Shown here in pieces: positions 7,482 to 15,929 of a DNA stretch of 64,000 nucleotides. Origin of the DNA: Maricurvus nonylphenolicus (GTDB taxonomy: Bacteria; Pseudomonadota; Gammaproteobacteria; Pseudomonadales; Cellvibrionaceae); NCBI RefSeq assembly GCF_042854845.1, contig NZ_AP031498.1:1240001-1304000 (forward strand). Reading direction: 5' to 3'. Each line of letters starts with the position of its first letter. Positions within the stretch are counted from its first letter, which is position 1. Position numbers and translations under genes: made by a program. The notes under the pieces were generated by a model. That model was not told the DNA's origin, made no database searches, and saw only the letters and a list, made by a program, of their open reading frames with translations.

Positions 7482-8960
7482 ATGACAGTTGTTGACCATT
7501 TTATTGGTGGTAAGGCAGTAGCCAATGACTTTGATGAATCCTCAATTTACAATCCATCTACCGGAGAGAAAATCTCTACCGTACTTCATGCTGACATTCA
7601 AGAAGTTGACCTTGCGGTTGCTGCAGCGAAAGAGGCGTTAGTTGGATGGTCTGTATCCGGATTGCAGAAACGCGCGGATATTCTCTTAAAAGCCAGGGAA
7701 ATATTATCATCACGTGCATCTGAATTTGTCGAAATTATGATGCTTGAAGGTGGAAAAACCCGCGAAGATGCTATGGCTGAATTCGGCAAGGGATTGGAAG
7801 CCATCGCTTATGCATCGGGTGTAGTGAGTTGGTATACCACACACTTAACCCGTAATGTATCAGGAGGAATTGATACCTATGATGCACGGTTTCCTATAGG
7901 TGTAGTGGGCACGGTAAGTCCTTTTAACTTTCCTGTGATGATTCCTGTAATCCAGAGTTCAATGGCTATCGCCTGCGGAAATACAGTTGTAGCAAAAGCT
8001 AGCGAGAAGGTTCCTACCTGCTTGCGTAAAATTGCAGAGGTATTTAAAGAGGCGGGATTACCCGATGGCGTTTTAAATGTCATTAATGGGGATCGCGTTG
8101 TTGTAGATAGAATACTGGAGCACCCTGATGTTGCAGGTGTGACTTTTGTTGGAAGTACCACCGTTGCGAAAAAGGTAAGAGTCGCTGGTGTTGCAAATGA
8201 TAAGAAAGTTCAGGCATTTGGTAGCGGTAAGAATCACATGATCGTATTACCTGACGCTGATATGGATATGGCTGCTGATGCCGCTGTGTCTGCCGCTTAT
8301 GGTGCTGCAGGTCAGCGTTGTATGGCGATTTCTGTGCTAGTGGCTGTAGGCGATGCGGCTGACTCCTTAGTGGAGAAAATTAAAGAGCGGATTCCTGCGG
8401 TTAAAACCGGGCCTGCAACAACTCCTGGTGTGCAGTTGGGACCAGTGATTAGTCGTGAAAGTAAGGATCGAATTCATTCTTTTATTGCATCCGCTGAAGG
8501 TGAAGGTGCTGAAGTTGTAGTCGACGGTCGAGATGTTGAAGATGAAGGGTATCTGGTGGGAGCTACACTTTTTGATCATGTTAAACCTGGAATGTCAGTT
8601 TATGATAATGAGATTTTTGGGCCTGCGTTGAGCGTAGTACGAGTTGATACTCTTGAAGAAGCTATGGAAATTGCTGAACAGCATCCGCTTGGTAACGGTG
8701 CAGCTCTGTTTACTCGTGATGGTGGTGTTGCTAGAGAATATGTTGAAAGTGTTCAGGCCGGTATGGTGGGTATTAATATCCCTATTCCTGTGCCGACATT
8801 TTCTCATAGCTTTGGTGGTTGGAAAGATAGTGCCTTTACTGAGACAAAAGTGACAGGCCCAGAGTCGTTATCGTTTTATACCAGAATTAAAGCGGTTACT
8901 ACTCGCTGGCCTGACCCAGCACAAAGCTCTGTTAATTTAACCTTTATGTCAGAAGACTAG
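7482..8960 (+). CDS. mmsA: Methylmalonate-semialdehyde dehydrogenase (CoA-acylating) family protein
   Basis: The protein has 492 residues, the usual length for the MmsA/IolA branch of aldehyde dehydrogenases. Family hallmarks are the YNPSTGEKI start, SPFNFPVMIP cofactor segment, GSTTVAKKV, FGSGKNHMIVLPDADMDMA and the catalytic Cys280 in GAAGQRCMAISV. MmsA enzymes oxidise methylmalonate or malonate semialdehyde to propionyl- or acetyl-CoA with NAD and CoA in valine, inositol or beta-alanine breakdown. FGSGKNH replaces the more common GGAKNH. It follows the molybdoenzyme pair by 74 bp with no terminator between, and a strong terminator follows, so it probably belongs to that operon. A semialdehyde from the same pathway is then a plausible substrate, rather than valine catabolism, because no other mms gene is nearby. 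Confidence 0.8.
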   Translation: MTVVDHFIGGKAVANDFDESSIYNPSTGEKISTVLHADIQEVDLAVAAAKEALVGWSVSGLQKRADILLKAREILSSRASEFVEIMMLEGGKTREDAMAEFGKGLEAIAYASGVVSWYTTHLTRNVSGGIDTYDARFPIGVVGTVSPFNFPVMIPVIQSSMAIACGNTVVAKASEKVPTCLRKIAEVFKEAGLPDGVLNVINGDRVVVDRILEHPDVAGVTFVGSTTVAKKVRVAGVANDKKVQAFGSGKNHMIVLPDADMDMAADAAVSAAYGAAGQRCMAISVLVAVGDAADSLVEKIKERIPAVKTGPATTPGVQLGPVISRESKDRIHSFIASAEGEGAEVVVDGRDVEDEGYLVGATLFDHVKPGMSVYDNEIFGPALSVVRVDTLEEAMEIAEQHPLGNGAALFTRDGGVAREYVESVQAGMVGINIPIPVPTFSHSFGGWKDSAFTETKVTGPESLSFYTRIKAVTTRWPDPAQSSVNLTFMSED

Positions 8961-9005
8961 GATTGATCCGATTTGGGGAGAACTCTCTGCGTACTCTCTC
9001 TCTTT

Positions 9006-9032
9006 GCGCGGCTTTATGCCGCGCCTTTTTTT
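9006..9032 (+). terminator. Rho-independent terminator after mmsA
   Basis: GCGCGGC (9006-9012) pairs perfectly with GCCGCGC (9018-9024) around a TTTAT loop, followed by a seven-T run. It closes the molybdoenzyme-mmsA unit, 45 bp after its stop. Confidence 0.92.
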
Positions 9033-9226
9033 ATCTCCCATAAGAAGCACGCAATCTGTTGTCATCCTGATCTCGAATATATTCTCCATTAAACATAAGC
9101 TCTGAGTTATATTCATGTGCGAATAGGGCTGATGAAGTGGTAAAGTAAAGGTCTAACTTATTTATGCGGAAGATAAAGTTACCTCTCGATTGAGATGCTT
9201 AAGACTAGGTTTGAGGGTATAGTGCA

Positions 9227-9847
9227 ATGACAGATGTCGTAAAAGTAGATAGAGGTGCTCGCAGGAAAGCTCGTACACGTAAAAAGCTTCTGGAAGCTGC
9301 TGGGGAGTTAACCCTGGAAAAAGATCTGGAAGATATCAGCATTGTTGATATCACCGAAGCCGCCGATGTGGGGTTGGGTACTTTTTATAATCACTTTGAT
9401 TCCAAACAGGAATTACTCAAAGCCTTGTCTGATGATTATCTGTTGGCACATGTAGCCGAGCTGGATAAACTGATTGAAGGGATCACCGACCCTGCAGAAA
9501 TCTTTTTGGTGTCGTATCGATATACCGTGCAATGTGTGAGTGATCAAAAAGGCTGGCACATTATGCGTCAGATGCCCCATAGTTATGTTCGTGATCGATT
9601 GGAAGCACGTAGCATGGCCGATTCGATGCGTGGGGTAGAGTCCGGGCGTTTTAACATTCCACATCCGGAATCGCTGGGTAAATTTTTTAATTGTTCAGTT
9701 GTAGGTATCATGTGGGGGGTTGCCGATAAGGATGTTACTCTGGAACAGGCTGAAAGTTATGGGGTGTATTTTTTACGTCTGCTTGGTATCGATGATGTTG
9801 AGATTAAGCGCCTGATGGCGCTCGATTTACCTCGCTACCAAGATTAA
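9227..9847 (+). CDS. TetR family transcriptional regulator
   Basis: The protein has 206 residues. The DNA-binding part is residues ~12-62: RKARTRKKLLEAAGELTLEK, then DITEAADVGLGTFYNHFDSK, a strong TetR helix-turn-helix. The C-terminal part (VSDQKGWHIMRQMPHSYVRD) is of the kind common in regulators of fatty-acid or aromatic pathways but does not identify a ligand. It stands alone between the mmsA terminator and the convergent Lrp gene. Upstream, TAACTTAT (9154-9161) and ATAAAGTTA (9173-9181) form an imperfect inverted repeat that could be an autoregulatory site. Confidence 0.88.
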   Translation: MTDVVKVDRGARRKARTRKKLLEAAGELTLEKDLEDISIVDITEAADVGLGTFYNHFDSKQELLKALSDDYLLAHVAELDKLIEGITDPAEIFLVSYRYTVQCVSDQKGWHIMRQMPHSYVRDRLEARSMADSMRGVESGRFNIPHPESLGKFFNCSVVGIMWGVADKDVTLEQAESYGVYFLRLLGIDDVEIKRLMALDLPRYQD

Positions 9848-9890
9848 TACAGTCTAACAGGGGGCCCTTGTAACCCGATCCTTCTGTGAT

Positions 9891-10352
9891 CTATTTAATA
9901 TGTAACCCCCGATCCTGCTTCACATCTTCAATCACCACATAAGTGTGGGTTTGTGCTACACCGGGCAACTCCACCAGTTGCCCTAATACCACCCGGTATT
10001 GCTCCATATCCCGAAAGCGTAACTTCACCAGATAATCAAAACCGCCCGCTACCATGTGGCACTCTGCTACCTGCGGTATATCCACCAATGCCTCTTTAAA
10101 CTGATCGAACACATCACCGGTGGTGCGATCCAGCGTAACTTGAATAAAGGCCGACATGGCCTGGTTGAGTTTAGCGGCATTAAGCTTGGCGCCATAGCTT
10201 TCTATAAAACCGTCGGCCTCCAGGCGTTTAACCCGTTCAAGGCAGGGGCTGGGGCTGAGGTTTACCTGTTTGGCGAGTTCGACATTGGAACAGCGGCCGT
10301 TGCGCTGTAAGTGGTCGAGTATGGCGATATCGGTACGGTCGAGCTGGCGCAT
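9891..10352 (-). CDS. Lrp/AsnC family regulator, probable proline-responsive regulator of putA
   Basis: The protein has 153 residues from the ATG at 10352; a TTG four codons upstream is possible. The N-terminal winged helix is clear (LDRTDIAILDHLQRNGRCSN, then NLSPSPCLERVKRLEADGFI), followed by the RAM/AsnC ligand domain (VAGGFDYLVKLRFRDMEQY). It is divergent from putA with 138 bp between the starts, an arrangement seen for Lrp-like PutR activators of proline catabolism. The adjacent PutA lacks the ribbon-helix-helix repressor domain, so a separate regulator is needed. Palindromic sites at 10375-10389 and 10469-10485 are likely targets. Confidence 0.87.
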   Translation of the reverse strand: MRQLDRTDIAILDHLQRNGRCSNVELAKQVNLSPSPCLERVKRLEADGFIESYGAKLNAAKLNQAMSAFIQVTLDRTTGDVFDQFKEALVDIPQVAECHMVAGGFDYLVKLRFRDMEQYRVVLGQLVELPGVAQTHTYVVIEDVKQDRGLHIK

Positions 10353-10374
10353 AGTAAGAGTCAAATTATCTTGT

Positions 10375-10389
10375 CAGCATAATATGCTG
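10375..10389. promoter_or_regulatory. Perfect palindrome in the putR-like/putA divergent promoter
   Basis: CAGCAT-AAT-ATGCTG is a perfect 15-bp palindrome, 23 bp from the start of the Lrp-type gene. Lrp-family proteins bind 15-bp dyads of this shape. It probably mediates autoregulation and putA control. Confidence 0.6.
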
Positions 10390-10468
10390 TTAATTTACTT
10401 GGGTTGGAATATCTTACTGAAAAATGGGGAAGTTCAGCCGCATATTCTATGAGTATTTAACTATAGTA

Positions 10469-10485
10469 CAGCATATATGATGTTG
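10469..10485. promoter_or_regulatory. Second, imperfect copy of the putA-region palindrome
   Basis: CAGCATAT at 10469-10476 repeats the left arm of the dyad at 10375, and GATGTTG at 10479-10485 is a degenerate right arm. It ends 5 bp before the putA start codon and is about nine helical turns from the first site, a spacing that would suit wrapping by an Lrp octamer. Confidence 0.4.
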
Positions 10486-10490
10486 AGACT

Positions 10491-13400
10491 ATGAAGGGCT
10501 TTTCTATGCTTACCCACCAGCCATTCCCTGCTATTGATGCTTTTACCCAGGCTTTTCGTGATACCTACCGCCAGGATGAAGATGTCGTTATTGAGTCCCT
10601 GTTGCCACAGGCGAAGCTGGCAGCAACGGTACGAGCTCGGGCATGGTACAGGGCGCGTGAACTTGTCGTTGGCATACGTCGTGCCCAAACCGGTAAGGGC
10701 GGTGTGGATGCGCTGTTAAATGAATTTTCCCTTTCGACCGAAGAAGGCATTGTCTTGATGTGTCTGGCTGAAGCTCTGTTGCGGGTACCGGATAAAGAAA
10801 CTACTGACAGTTTAATTCGAGACAAATTAACCCAGGGGGACTGGTCTTCACATTTGGGGCACAGCGATTCCCTGTTTGTAAATGCCTCTGCTTGGGGGCT
10901 GTTGCTGACCGGAAAGGTCGTGAGCTACAACGACTCGCAACAGCAGCAAATAGGATTATTAAAGAAAACGGTTAATCGGTTTGGGGAGCCTGTGATCCGC
11001 TCGGCGGTGCGCTATGCCATGCAGATCATGGGTACCCAATTTGTTATGGGTAAAACCATCGGCTCGGCTCTCAAGCGTGCTGAGGCACAAGAGGGCCGCG
11101 GATATCGTTACTCTTACGATATGTTGGGCGAAGGTGCGCGCACGCAAGCGGCGGCGGATCGTTATTTCCAAAGTTATCTGGATGCCATTCACAGTATTGG
11201 TAAAGCGGCTAAGGGTCGCGGGCCCATGGAAAGCCCGGGGATTTCGGTCAAGCTCTCGGCGATCCATCCGCGCTATGAATTTTCTCACCGCGAACGCGTG
11301 TTGAATGAGCTGGTTCCACAGCTTAAAGCACTAGCCTTGGTGGCTAAGCAGTACGATATTGGTTTTACCGTTGATGCCGAAGAGGCCGATCGGCTGGAAT
11401 TGTCGCTGGAAATTATCGGGGCTGTATTTGCCGATCAGGATCTTGACGGTTGGAATGGTTTTGGATTGGCAATTCAGGCCTACCAAAAACGTGCCTTGTT
11501 GGTTGTTGATTGGGCGCGAGATCTTAGTAAACAAGTCGGTCGCAAAATGATGGTGCGCCTGGTTAAGGGAGCCTACTGGGATTCAGAAATTAAATGGAGT
11601 CAGGAAGCTGGTCTGGCCGATTATCCGGTATTTACCCGTAAGCCATCAACCGATGTGTCCTATCAGGCCTGTGCGAAAGCATTGTTAGCTGCTCGAGAAT
11701 ATTTGTACCCACAATTTGCCACCCATAATGCCTACACCGTTGCCAGTATTTTGGAAATGGATGATGGTCATCTTAATCCGGTTCGCGAGGGTTATGAGTT
11801 TCAGCGTTTACACGGTATGGGTGAAGCACTATACGATCAAGTTTTAGAGAAGGAACTGGTTTCTTGCCGTATTTATGCGCCGGTGGGAGAACATGCCGAC
11901 CTGCTTGCCTACTTAGTTCGACGTTTATTGGAAAACGGGGCTAACAGTTCTTTTGTTAACAACATTGTTGATGAAACGATTCCGGTTGAATCCTTGTTGC
12001 AGGACCCGGTGGAGCAGGTAGAGAGCTGGGGTCAAAAGCGTAACCTGTCTATTCCAAAACCTCTGGATATATTATCGAAATCTAAACTTGAAACAGGGCA
12101 GCGTCAAAACTCTATGGGATTAGAGTTGAGTGATGTGAATACGGTAACTGCGTTAAAAGCCTCTATGGAGCAATGGTGGCAGAGCTTTATAAAATCCGAT
12201 AGTGGTAGTACCGATGTCGTTAAGGATGCCGTTAAGGTTATGAACCCGGCTAATCACCAGGAACAGGTTGGCAATATCCAGTTCGTAAATGAAGAAGATA
12301 TAGAAGCCAGCATTAGTCGCGCTGAAAAAGCCTTTACCACCTGGTCTGTTACGCCGGTTGTAGAGCGTGCAGCGCTGTTAAGGCGTTTGGCGACTGTGTT
12401 GGAAGACAAGCATGCCTGCCTGATGGCGCTATGCACGAAAGAGGCAGGCAAAACCATTGCCGATGGTGTGGCAGAGGTGCGTGAGGCTGTTGATTTCTGC
12501 CGCTATTACGCTGACCGTGCTGAAGAATTGATGGCCGATGAGAGTCTGCAGGCCCGCGGGGTTATTTTGTGTGTTAGCCCCTGGAACTTCCCGTTAGCCA
12601 TTTTTCTGGGGCAGGTCGCCGCCGCATTGGTTACCGGCAATACCGTTGTTGCTAAACCGGCGGAGCAAACCAGCCTGATTGCCATTGAAACGGTGAAGTT
12701 AATGAAAAGCTGCGGCTTTCCTGAAAGCGTGGTGGAATTGGTGGTTGCGCCGGGTAAACCGGTGGGGGAAAAGCTGGTGCCCGATTCCCGCATTCAGGGT
12801 GTGATGTTTACCGGTTCTACCGATACTGGTCGCTGGTTATCCAAAACTCTGGCTAACAGAGCCGATGTTGGTATCCCGTTGATCGCCGAAACCGGTGGTC
12901 AAAATGCCATGATTGTGGATTCAACCGCACTGCCTGAGCAGGTGGTTGATGATGTGATTCAATCTGGTTTTCAGAGTGCGGGTCAACGTTGTTCGGCGCT
13001 GCGCGTATTGTTTTTACAGGATGATGTTGCCGATAAGATCATTACCATGATCAAAGGGGCAATGGATGAATTACATATCGGGGATCCAGCCTTACTTACC
13101 ACCGATGTGGGCCCGGTCATTGACGCAAAAGCGTTGGCCCGTTTACACAGTCATGTTGATGATTTAGCCGCGTTGCCCGGTAAGGCATCGCTTTTGCACA
13201 AGCTCGAGATTCCAGGTTCCTGTACGTCAGGTAATTTCTTTGTGCCGCATTTATTTGAGTTATCTGAACTTTCCGTACTGAAACAAGAAGTCTTTGGCCC
13301 GGTGGTTCATGTCATCAGATTTAAAGCCGGCCAGATAGATGCAGTGATTGATCAAATTAATGCGACGGGTTTTGGCTTAACCCTGGGAGTACATAGTCGT

Positions 13401-14309
13401 ATTGAAGGTGTGTGTAATCGTGTAGCAGACAAAGCCCAGGTGGGTAATGTGTATGTTAACCGCAATATGATCGGCGCTGTAGTCGGTGTTCAGCCATTTG
13501 GTGGCTGTGGTTTGTCGGGTACCGGACCTAAAGCCGGTGGTCCCCATTACCTGTCTCGCTTGGTTACCTGTGGTGAATCAGTTGAAGCGCCGAGAGAGAA
13601 AGTATTTAAGCCTGGCATTGCTTCGGCGAATCTCCAATCTAATGAGATTCGATCAGTGCAATATCAATGGGCAGCGTTGTCGCTAGAGAAACGTGAGTTA
13701 ATTATGCGCAGCTTTGTAAGTTGTTTGTCAAAAGATGTTCTTTCAAAAATACCCTCCTCTGTTTCGGATGTGATTAATTGGCTGCAACCACAGATAGACA
13801 CATTAATGTCCAGAATTGATCAGGATCAGATATTACCGGGTCCCACTGGTGAAAGTAATTGCTTAAAAGGGCGAGCGCGTGGAGTATTGGTTGCATTGCT
13901 CGCTGATGAGGATAACTTTGAAGTAAATGTTAAGCGCGTATTGATCGCCTTGATGGCCGGTAATGCCGTGGTTTGGTTGGTGGCAGAGCAGCATCAGGCT
14001 ATGGCTGAAACAATAGTGAGTCATTTGCGCAAGGCTGGAGTTTATGAATCTGTCCTTATCTTGAAGTCGATAGATTGTGCCGGAGATCTTCTTGCGTCAG
14101 AAATTATTGATGGGGCTTTGATTAACCGTGGGGCGGTGTGTGCACACTGGGCTCAATTGATGTTGGCAGAGCGAGAAGGTGCTTTATTGCCGTTGATTAC
14201 TGAAACCCGTCCTGAGTTACTTTTACCTCGATTACTGCAGGAGAAAACCGTGACTGTGGATACTACGGCTGCTGGTGGTAATGCTTCTTTGATGACGATG
14301 GGGGCATAG
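10491..14309 (+). CDS. putA: Bifunctional proline dehydrogenase / L-glutamate-gamma-semialdehyde dehydrogenase
   Basis: The protein has 1272 residues and converts proline to glutamate in two steps, passing electrons to the quinone pool via FAD. Residues 1-~140 are the helical arm; the FAD-dependent proline dehydrogenase barrel covers ~150-470 (SPGISVKLSAIHPRY, RLVKGAYWDSE, VRRLLENGANSSFVNN). The aldehyde dehydrogenase domain covers ~570-1040, with AETGGQNAMIVD and catalytic Cys834 in SAGQRCSALRVL. A further ~220-residue ALDH-like C-terminal domain follows. The N-terminal ribbon-helix-helix DNA-binding domain of the E. coli protein is absent, so this is a type C PutA that cannot autorepress; the divergent Lrp-type gene fits as regulator. 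The ATG at 10491 is used; another in-frame ATG lies at 10506. Confidence 0.96.
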   Translation: MKGFSMLTHQPFPAIDAFTQAFRDTYRQDEDVVIESLLPQAKLAATVRARAWYRARELVVGIRRAQTGKGGVDALLNEFSLSTEEGIVLMCLAEALLRVPDKETTDSLIRDKLTQGDWSSHLGHSDSLFVNASAWGLLLTGKVVSYNDSQQQQIGLLKKTVNRFGEPVIRSAVRYAMQIMGTQFVMGKTIGSALKRAEAQEGRGYRYSYDMLGEGARTQAAADRYFQSYLDAIHSIGKAAKGRGPMESPGISVKLSAIHPRYEFSHRERVLNELVPQLKALALVAKQYDIGFTVDAEEADRLELSLEIIGAVFADQDLDGWNGFGLAIQAYQKRALLVVDWARDLSKQVGRKMMVRLVKGAYWDSEIKWSQEAGLADYPVFTRKPSTDVSYQACAKALLAAREYLYPQFATHNAYTVASILEMDDGHLNPVREGYEFQRLHGMGEALYDQVLEKELVSCRIYAPVGEHADLLAYLVRRLLENGANSSFVNNIVDETIPVESLLQDPVEQVESWGQKRNLSIPKPLDILSKSKLETGQRQNSMGLELSDVNTVTALKASMEQWWQSFIKSDSGSTDVVKDAVKVMNPANHQEQVGNIQFVNEEDIEASISRAEKAFTTWSVTPVVERAALLRRLATVLEDKHACLMALCTKEAGKTIADGVAEVREAVDFCRYYADRAEELMADESLQARGVILCVSPWNFPLAIFLGQVAAALVTGNTVVAKPAEQTSLIAIETVKLMKSCGFPESVVELVVAPGKPVGEKLVPDSRIQGVMFTGSTDTGRWLSKTLANRADVGIPLIAETGGQNAMIVDSTALPEQVVDDVIQSGFQSAGQRCSALRVLFLQDDVADKIITMIKGAMDELHIGDPALLTTDVGPVIDAKALARLHSHVDDLAALPGKASLLHKLEIPGSCTSGNFFVPHLFELSELSVLKQEVFGPVVHVIRFKAGQIDAVIDQINATGFGLTLGVHSRIEGVCNRVADKAQVGNVYVNRNMIGAVVGVQPFGGCGLSGTGPKAGGPHYLSRLVTCGESVEAPREKVFKPGIASANLQSNEIRSVQYQWAALSLEKRELIMRSFVSCLSKDVLSKIPSSVSDVINWLQPQIDTLMSRIDQDQILPGPTGESNCLKGRARGVLVALLADEDNFEVNVKRVLIALMAGNAVVWLVAEQHQAMAETIVSHLRKAGVYESVLILKSIDCAGDLLASEIIDGALINRGAVCAHWAQLMLAEREGALLPLITETRPELLLPRLLQEKTVTVDTTAAGGNASLMTMGA

Positions 14310-14313
14310 GATA

Positions 14314-14529
14314 ATGCTTATGGAATACCAAGGTTTATATACGTTGATTTTTACGGATTCTGAAGGCCAGGAAATTCGAGAAGAAAGTCAGGTCGGATTT
14401 TCAGTGAACCGAAAAGGGATGGAAAACCCTGGAGGTGAATTAAGGCGTTTTGCCTATAAGGCATTTTGTGATAGCGATGCCTCTGGTTTATCCATTGATG
14501 AAGTTTTCGCTGCTGTTGGTGTTGATTGA
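14314..14529 (+). CDS. Small conserved-looking protein of unknown function, putA-linked
   Basis: The protein has 71 residues, from ATG 14314 or the in-frame ATG at 14320. I do not recognise the family. It starts 4 bp after the putA stop and is followed by a strong terminator, so it must be co-transcribed with putA. It is acidic, has no signal peptide or membrane segment, and reads like a compact alpha/beta protein (YTLIFTDSEGQEIREES, then GGELRRFAYKAF and SIDEVFAAVG). A role in proline metabolism or PutA assembly is only a guess from position. Confidence 0.7.
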   Translation: MLMEYQGLYTLIFTDSEGQEIREESQVGFSVNRKGMENPGGELRRFAYKAFCDSDASGLSIDEVFAAVGVD

Positions 14530-14572
14530 TTTTTTATCTTTACCTTCTCTCCTCTTACTCTCTGAGGATTTT

Positions 14573-14595
14573 GCCGCCTTTATGGCGGCTTTTTT
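14573..14595 (+). terminator. Rho-independent terminator of the putA operon
   Basis: GCCGCC (14573-14578), a TTTAT loop and GGCGGC (14584-14589), followed by six T. It lies 44 bp after the stop of the small putA-linked gene. Confidence 0.9.
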
Positions 14596-14625
14596 GAAAG
14601 AGGTGGGTAAGGTGTGGTAAGGGAA

Positions 14626-15885
14626 TTAGCGGTTACCCTGATTGTAATGGGCTGCTGCTCTCAAGGCTTTAAATACCTTTTCTCCAAGCTTGTGTGATTC
14701 TCGGTCAGGACAGTGATGTCCATTCTCACTGTAAAAATAGTCTATATGAGAGTAACTGTGGTCAGGCTGCACGCCAATTTGTATCCAGGGGTCTCGTCCG
14801 CCTGAAACAACAATGGCTGGGATTGAGAGTTTATCCAGCATACCTGCGACATCCCAGGGTTCTTTATTAAAATATTCAGGTGATTTTTCGAACGAGGCTA
14901 TACAGTCATTAATGTGATCTTGCTGTGTATAGTTAAATGCCCCTTGCGCAAAAAACGAGCCTAACTCGTTACATTGTTGGTACTTCCAGGTGTACCAGTT
15001 ATATTCTCCTGTTTGGGCCTTCTCGTAACTGAGAGATTGAGCGATACGGTTTTCGGACCATGTGTAAGCTTCTTCAGGGAGTAATGCATGAAGGAAGTTG
15101 ATAAATAGTGAAGTTGGCAGAAAGCTTAGCCCATTGATATAAGGCTTATAATGCTGAGAATCGCTGCGTTGACTTAATGCAACGGTAAGGGCAGTTAGTA
15201 GTTCTCTATCTTGCCAGTTTTGGTCGTAGAGCTTTTCAGGTTTTAACTGGGAGGCATGTCGATGAAGGCGTGATACTAACGCTGACCCTAAATTTTTCAT
15301 AACCTGCTGATCGTACTGAGGAATCAAGAAAGGCCAATGAATAGGGGCGCTTGATGCCAGAATGGCGTCCACAGCATTGGGGAACTGATGACCAAAGTTA
15401 ATGGCCAGTGCGCCTCCGTAACTGTAGCCCGCTGCCATCCATCTTCCAGTGTATGTCTGCTTTAGGTGATGGATAACGCGGTTGTAATCTTGCAGGGCAG
15501 ATTCTACAGAGACGTATCCAGGATTAGCTTGAGGGCCTTGAGTAATACTTTGGCCATAACCGCGGTGTTCTGCCTGGATAAAGGTCACGTCCTTAGGGCT
15601 ACCATAGGCATGGTAGAGCTTTATCAAGCTTTCTTTTGTTGCATCGGTTTCATTGCCAAGAATAAATAATATATCCGAATCTTTAGAAGCTTGATCGGGT
15701 GTGAGAACGATTAACTGTTGCTTGAAGGTTTGCTCTTGAGGAGAGGAGTGGTCAGTGGGTTGCGTGAACCACTGCTCAGTTATTGTGAATGTATGTTCCT
15801 TGGCGTATAGGGGCGGAGCAATGGAGCAGACAATGAAAAGATAAAATAGTTTTTGTAATAAATTTGTATGCTTTGAAAGTTTCAT
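14626..15885 (-). CDS. Secreted serine peptidase of family S28 (prolyl-carboxypeptidase/tripeptidyl-peptidase type)
   Basis: The protein has 419 residues with an N-terminal export signal (LLQKLFYLFIVCSIAPPLYA, residues ~9-28). The alpha/beta-hydrolase core shows QWFTQPTDH near the mature start, ILGNETDA, AEHRGYGQS, the nucleophile serine in AAGYSYGGALA, the acid in SGGRDPWIQIG and the histidine in ENGHHCPD. These are the S28 landmarks. Such enzymes remove residues or tripeptides from Pro-containing peptides in the periplasm or outside. It lies 44 bp downstream of a TonB-dependent receptor gene on the same strand, which suggests peptide capture, uptake and trimming. A GC-rich hairpin separates the two. 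Confidence 0.82.
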   Translation of the reverse strand: MKLSKHTNLLQKLFYLFIVCSIAPPLYAKEHTFTITEQWFTQPTDHSSPQEQTFKQQLIVLTPDQASKDSDILFILGNETDATKESLIKLYHAYGSPKDVTFIQAEHRGYGQSITQGPQANPGYVSVESALQDYNRVIHHLKQTYTGRWMAAGYSYGGALAINFGHQFPNAVDAILASSAPIHWPFLIPQYDQQVMKNLGSALVSRLHRHASQLKPEKLYDQNWQDRELLTALTVALSQRSDSQHYKPYINGLSFLPTSLFINFLHALLPEEAYTWSENRIAQSLSYEKAQTGEYNWYTWKYQQCNELGSFFAQGAFNYTQQDHINDCIASFEKSPEYFNKEPWDVAGMLDKLSIPAIVVSGGRDPWIQIGVQPDHSYSHIDYFYSENGHHCPDRESHKLGEKVFKALRAAAHYNQGNR

Positions 15886-15900
15886 AGATACTTTGAAGTT

Positions 15901-15919
15901 CCGGCGGCAAAGCCGCCGG
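15901..15919 (-). other. Intercistronic GC hairpin between the TonB receptor and peptidase genes
   Basis: CCGGCGGC-AAA-GCCGCCGG is a perfect 8-bp stem with a 3-nt loop between two co-directional genes. No T-run follows on either strand, so it looks like an RNA-stability or attenuation element rather than a full terminator. Confidence 0.6.
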
Positions 15920-15929
15920 TAATGTTAGA

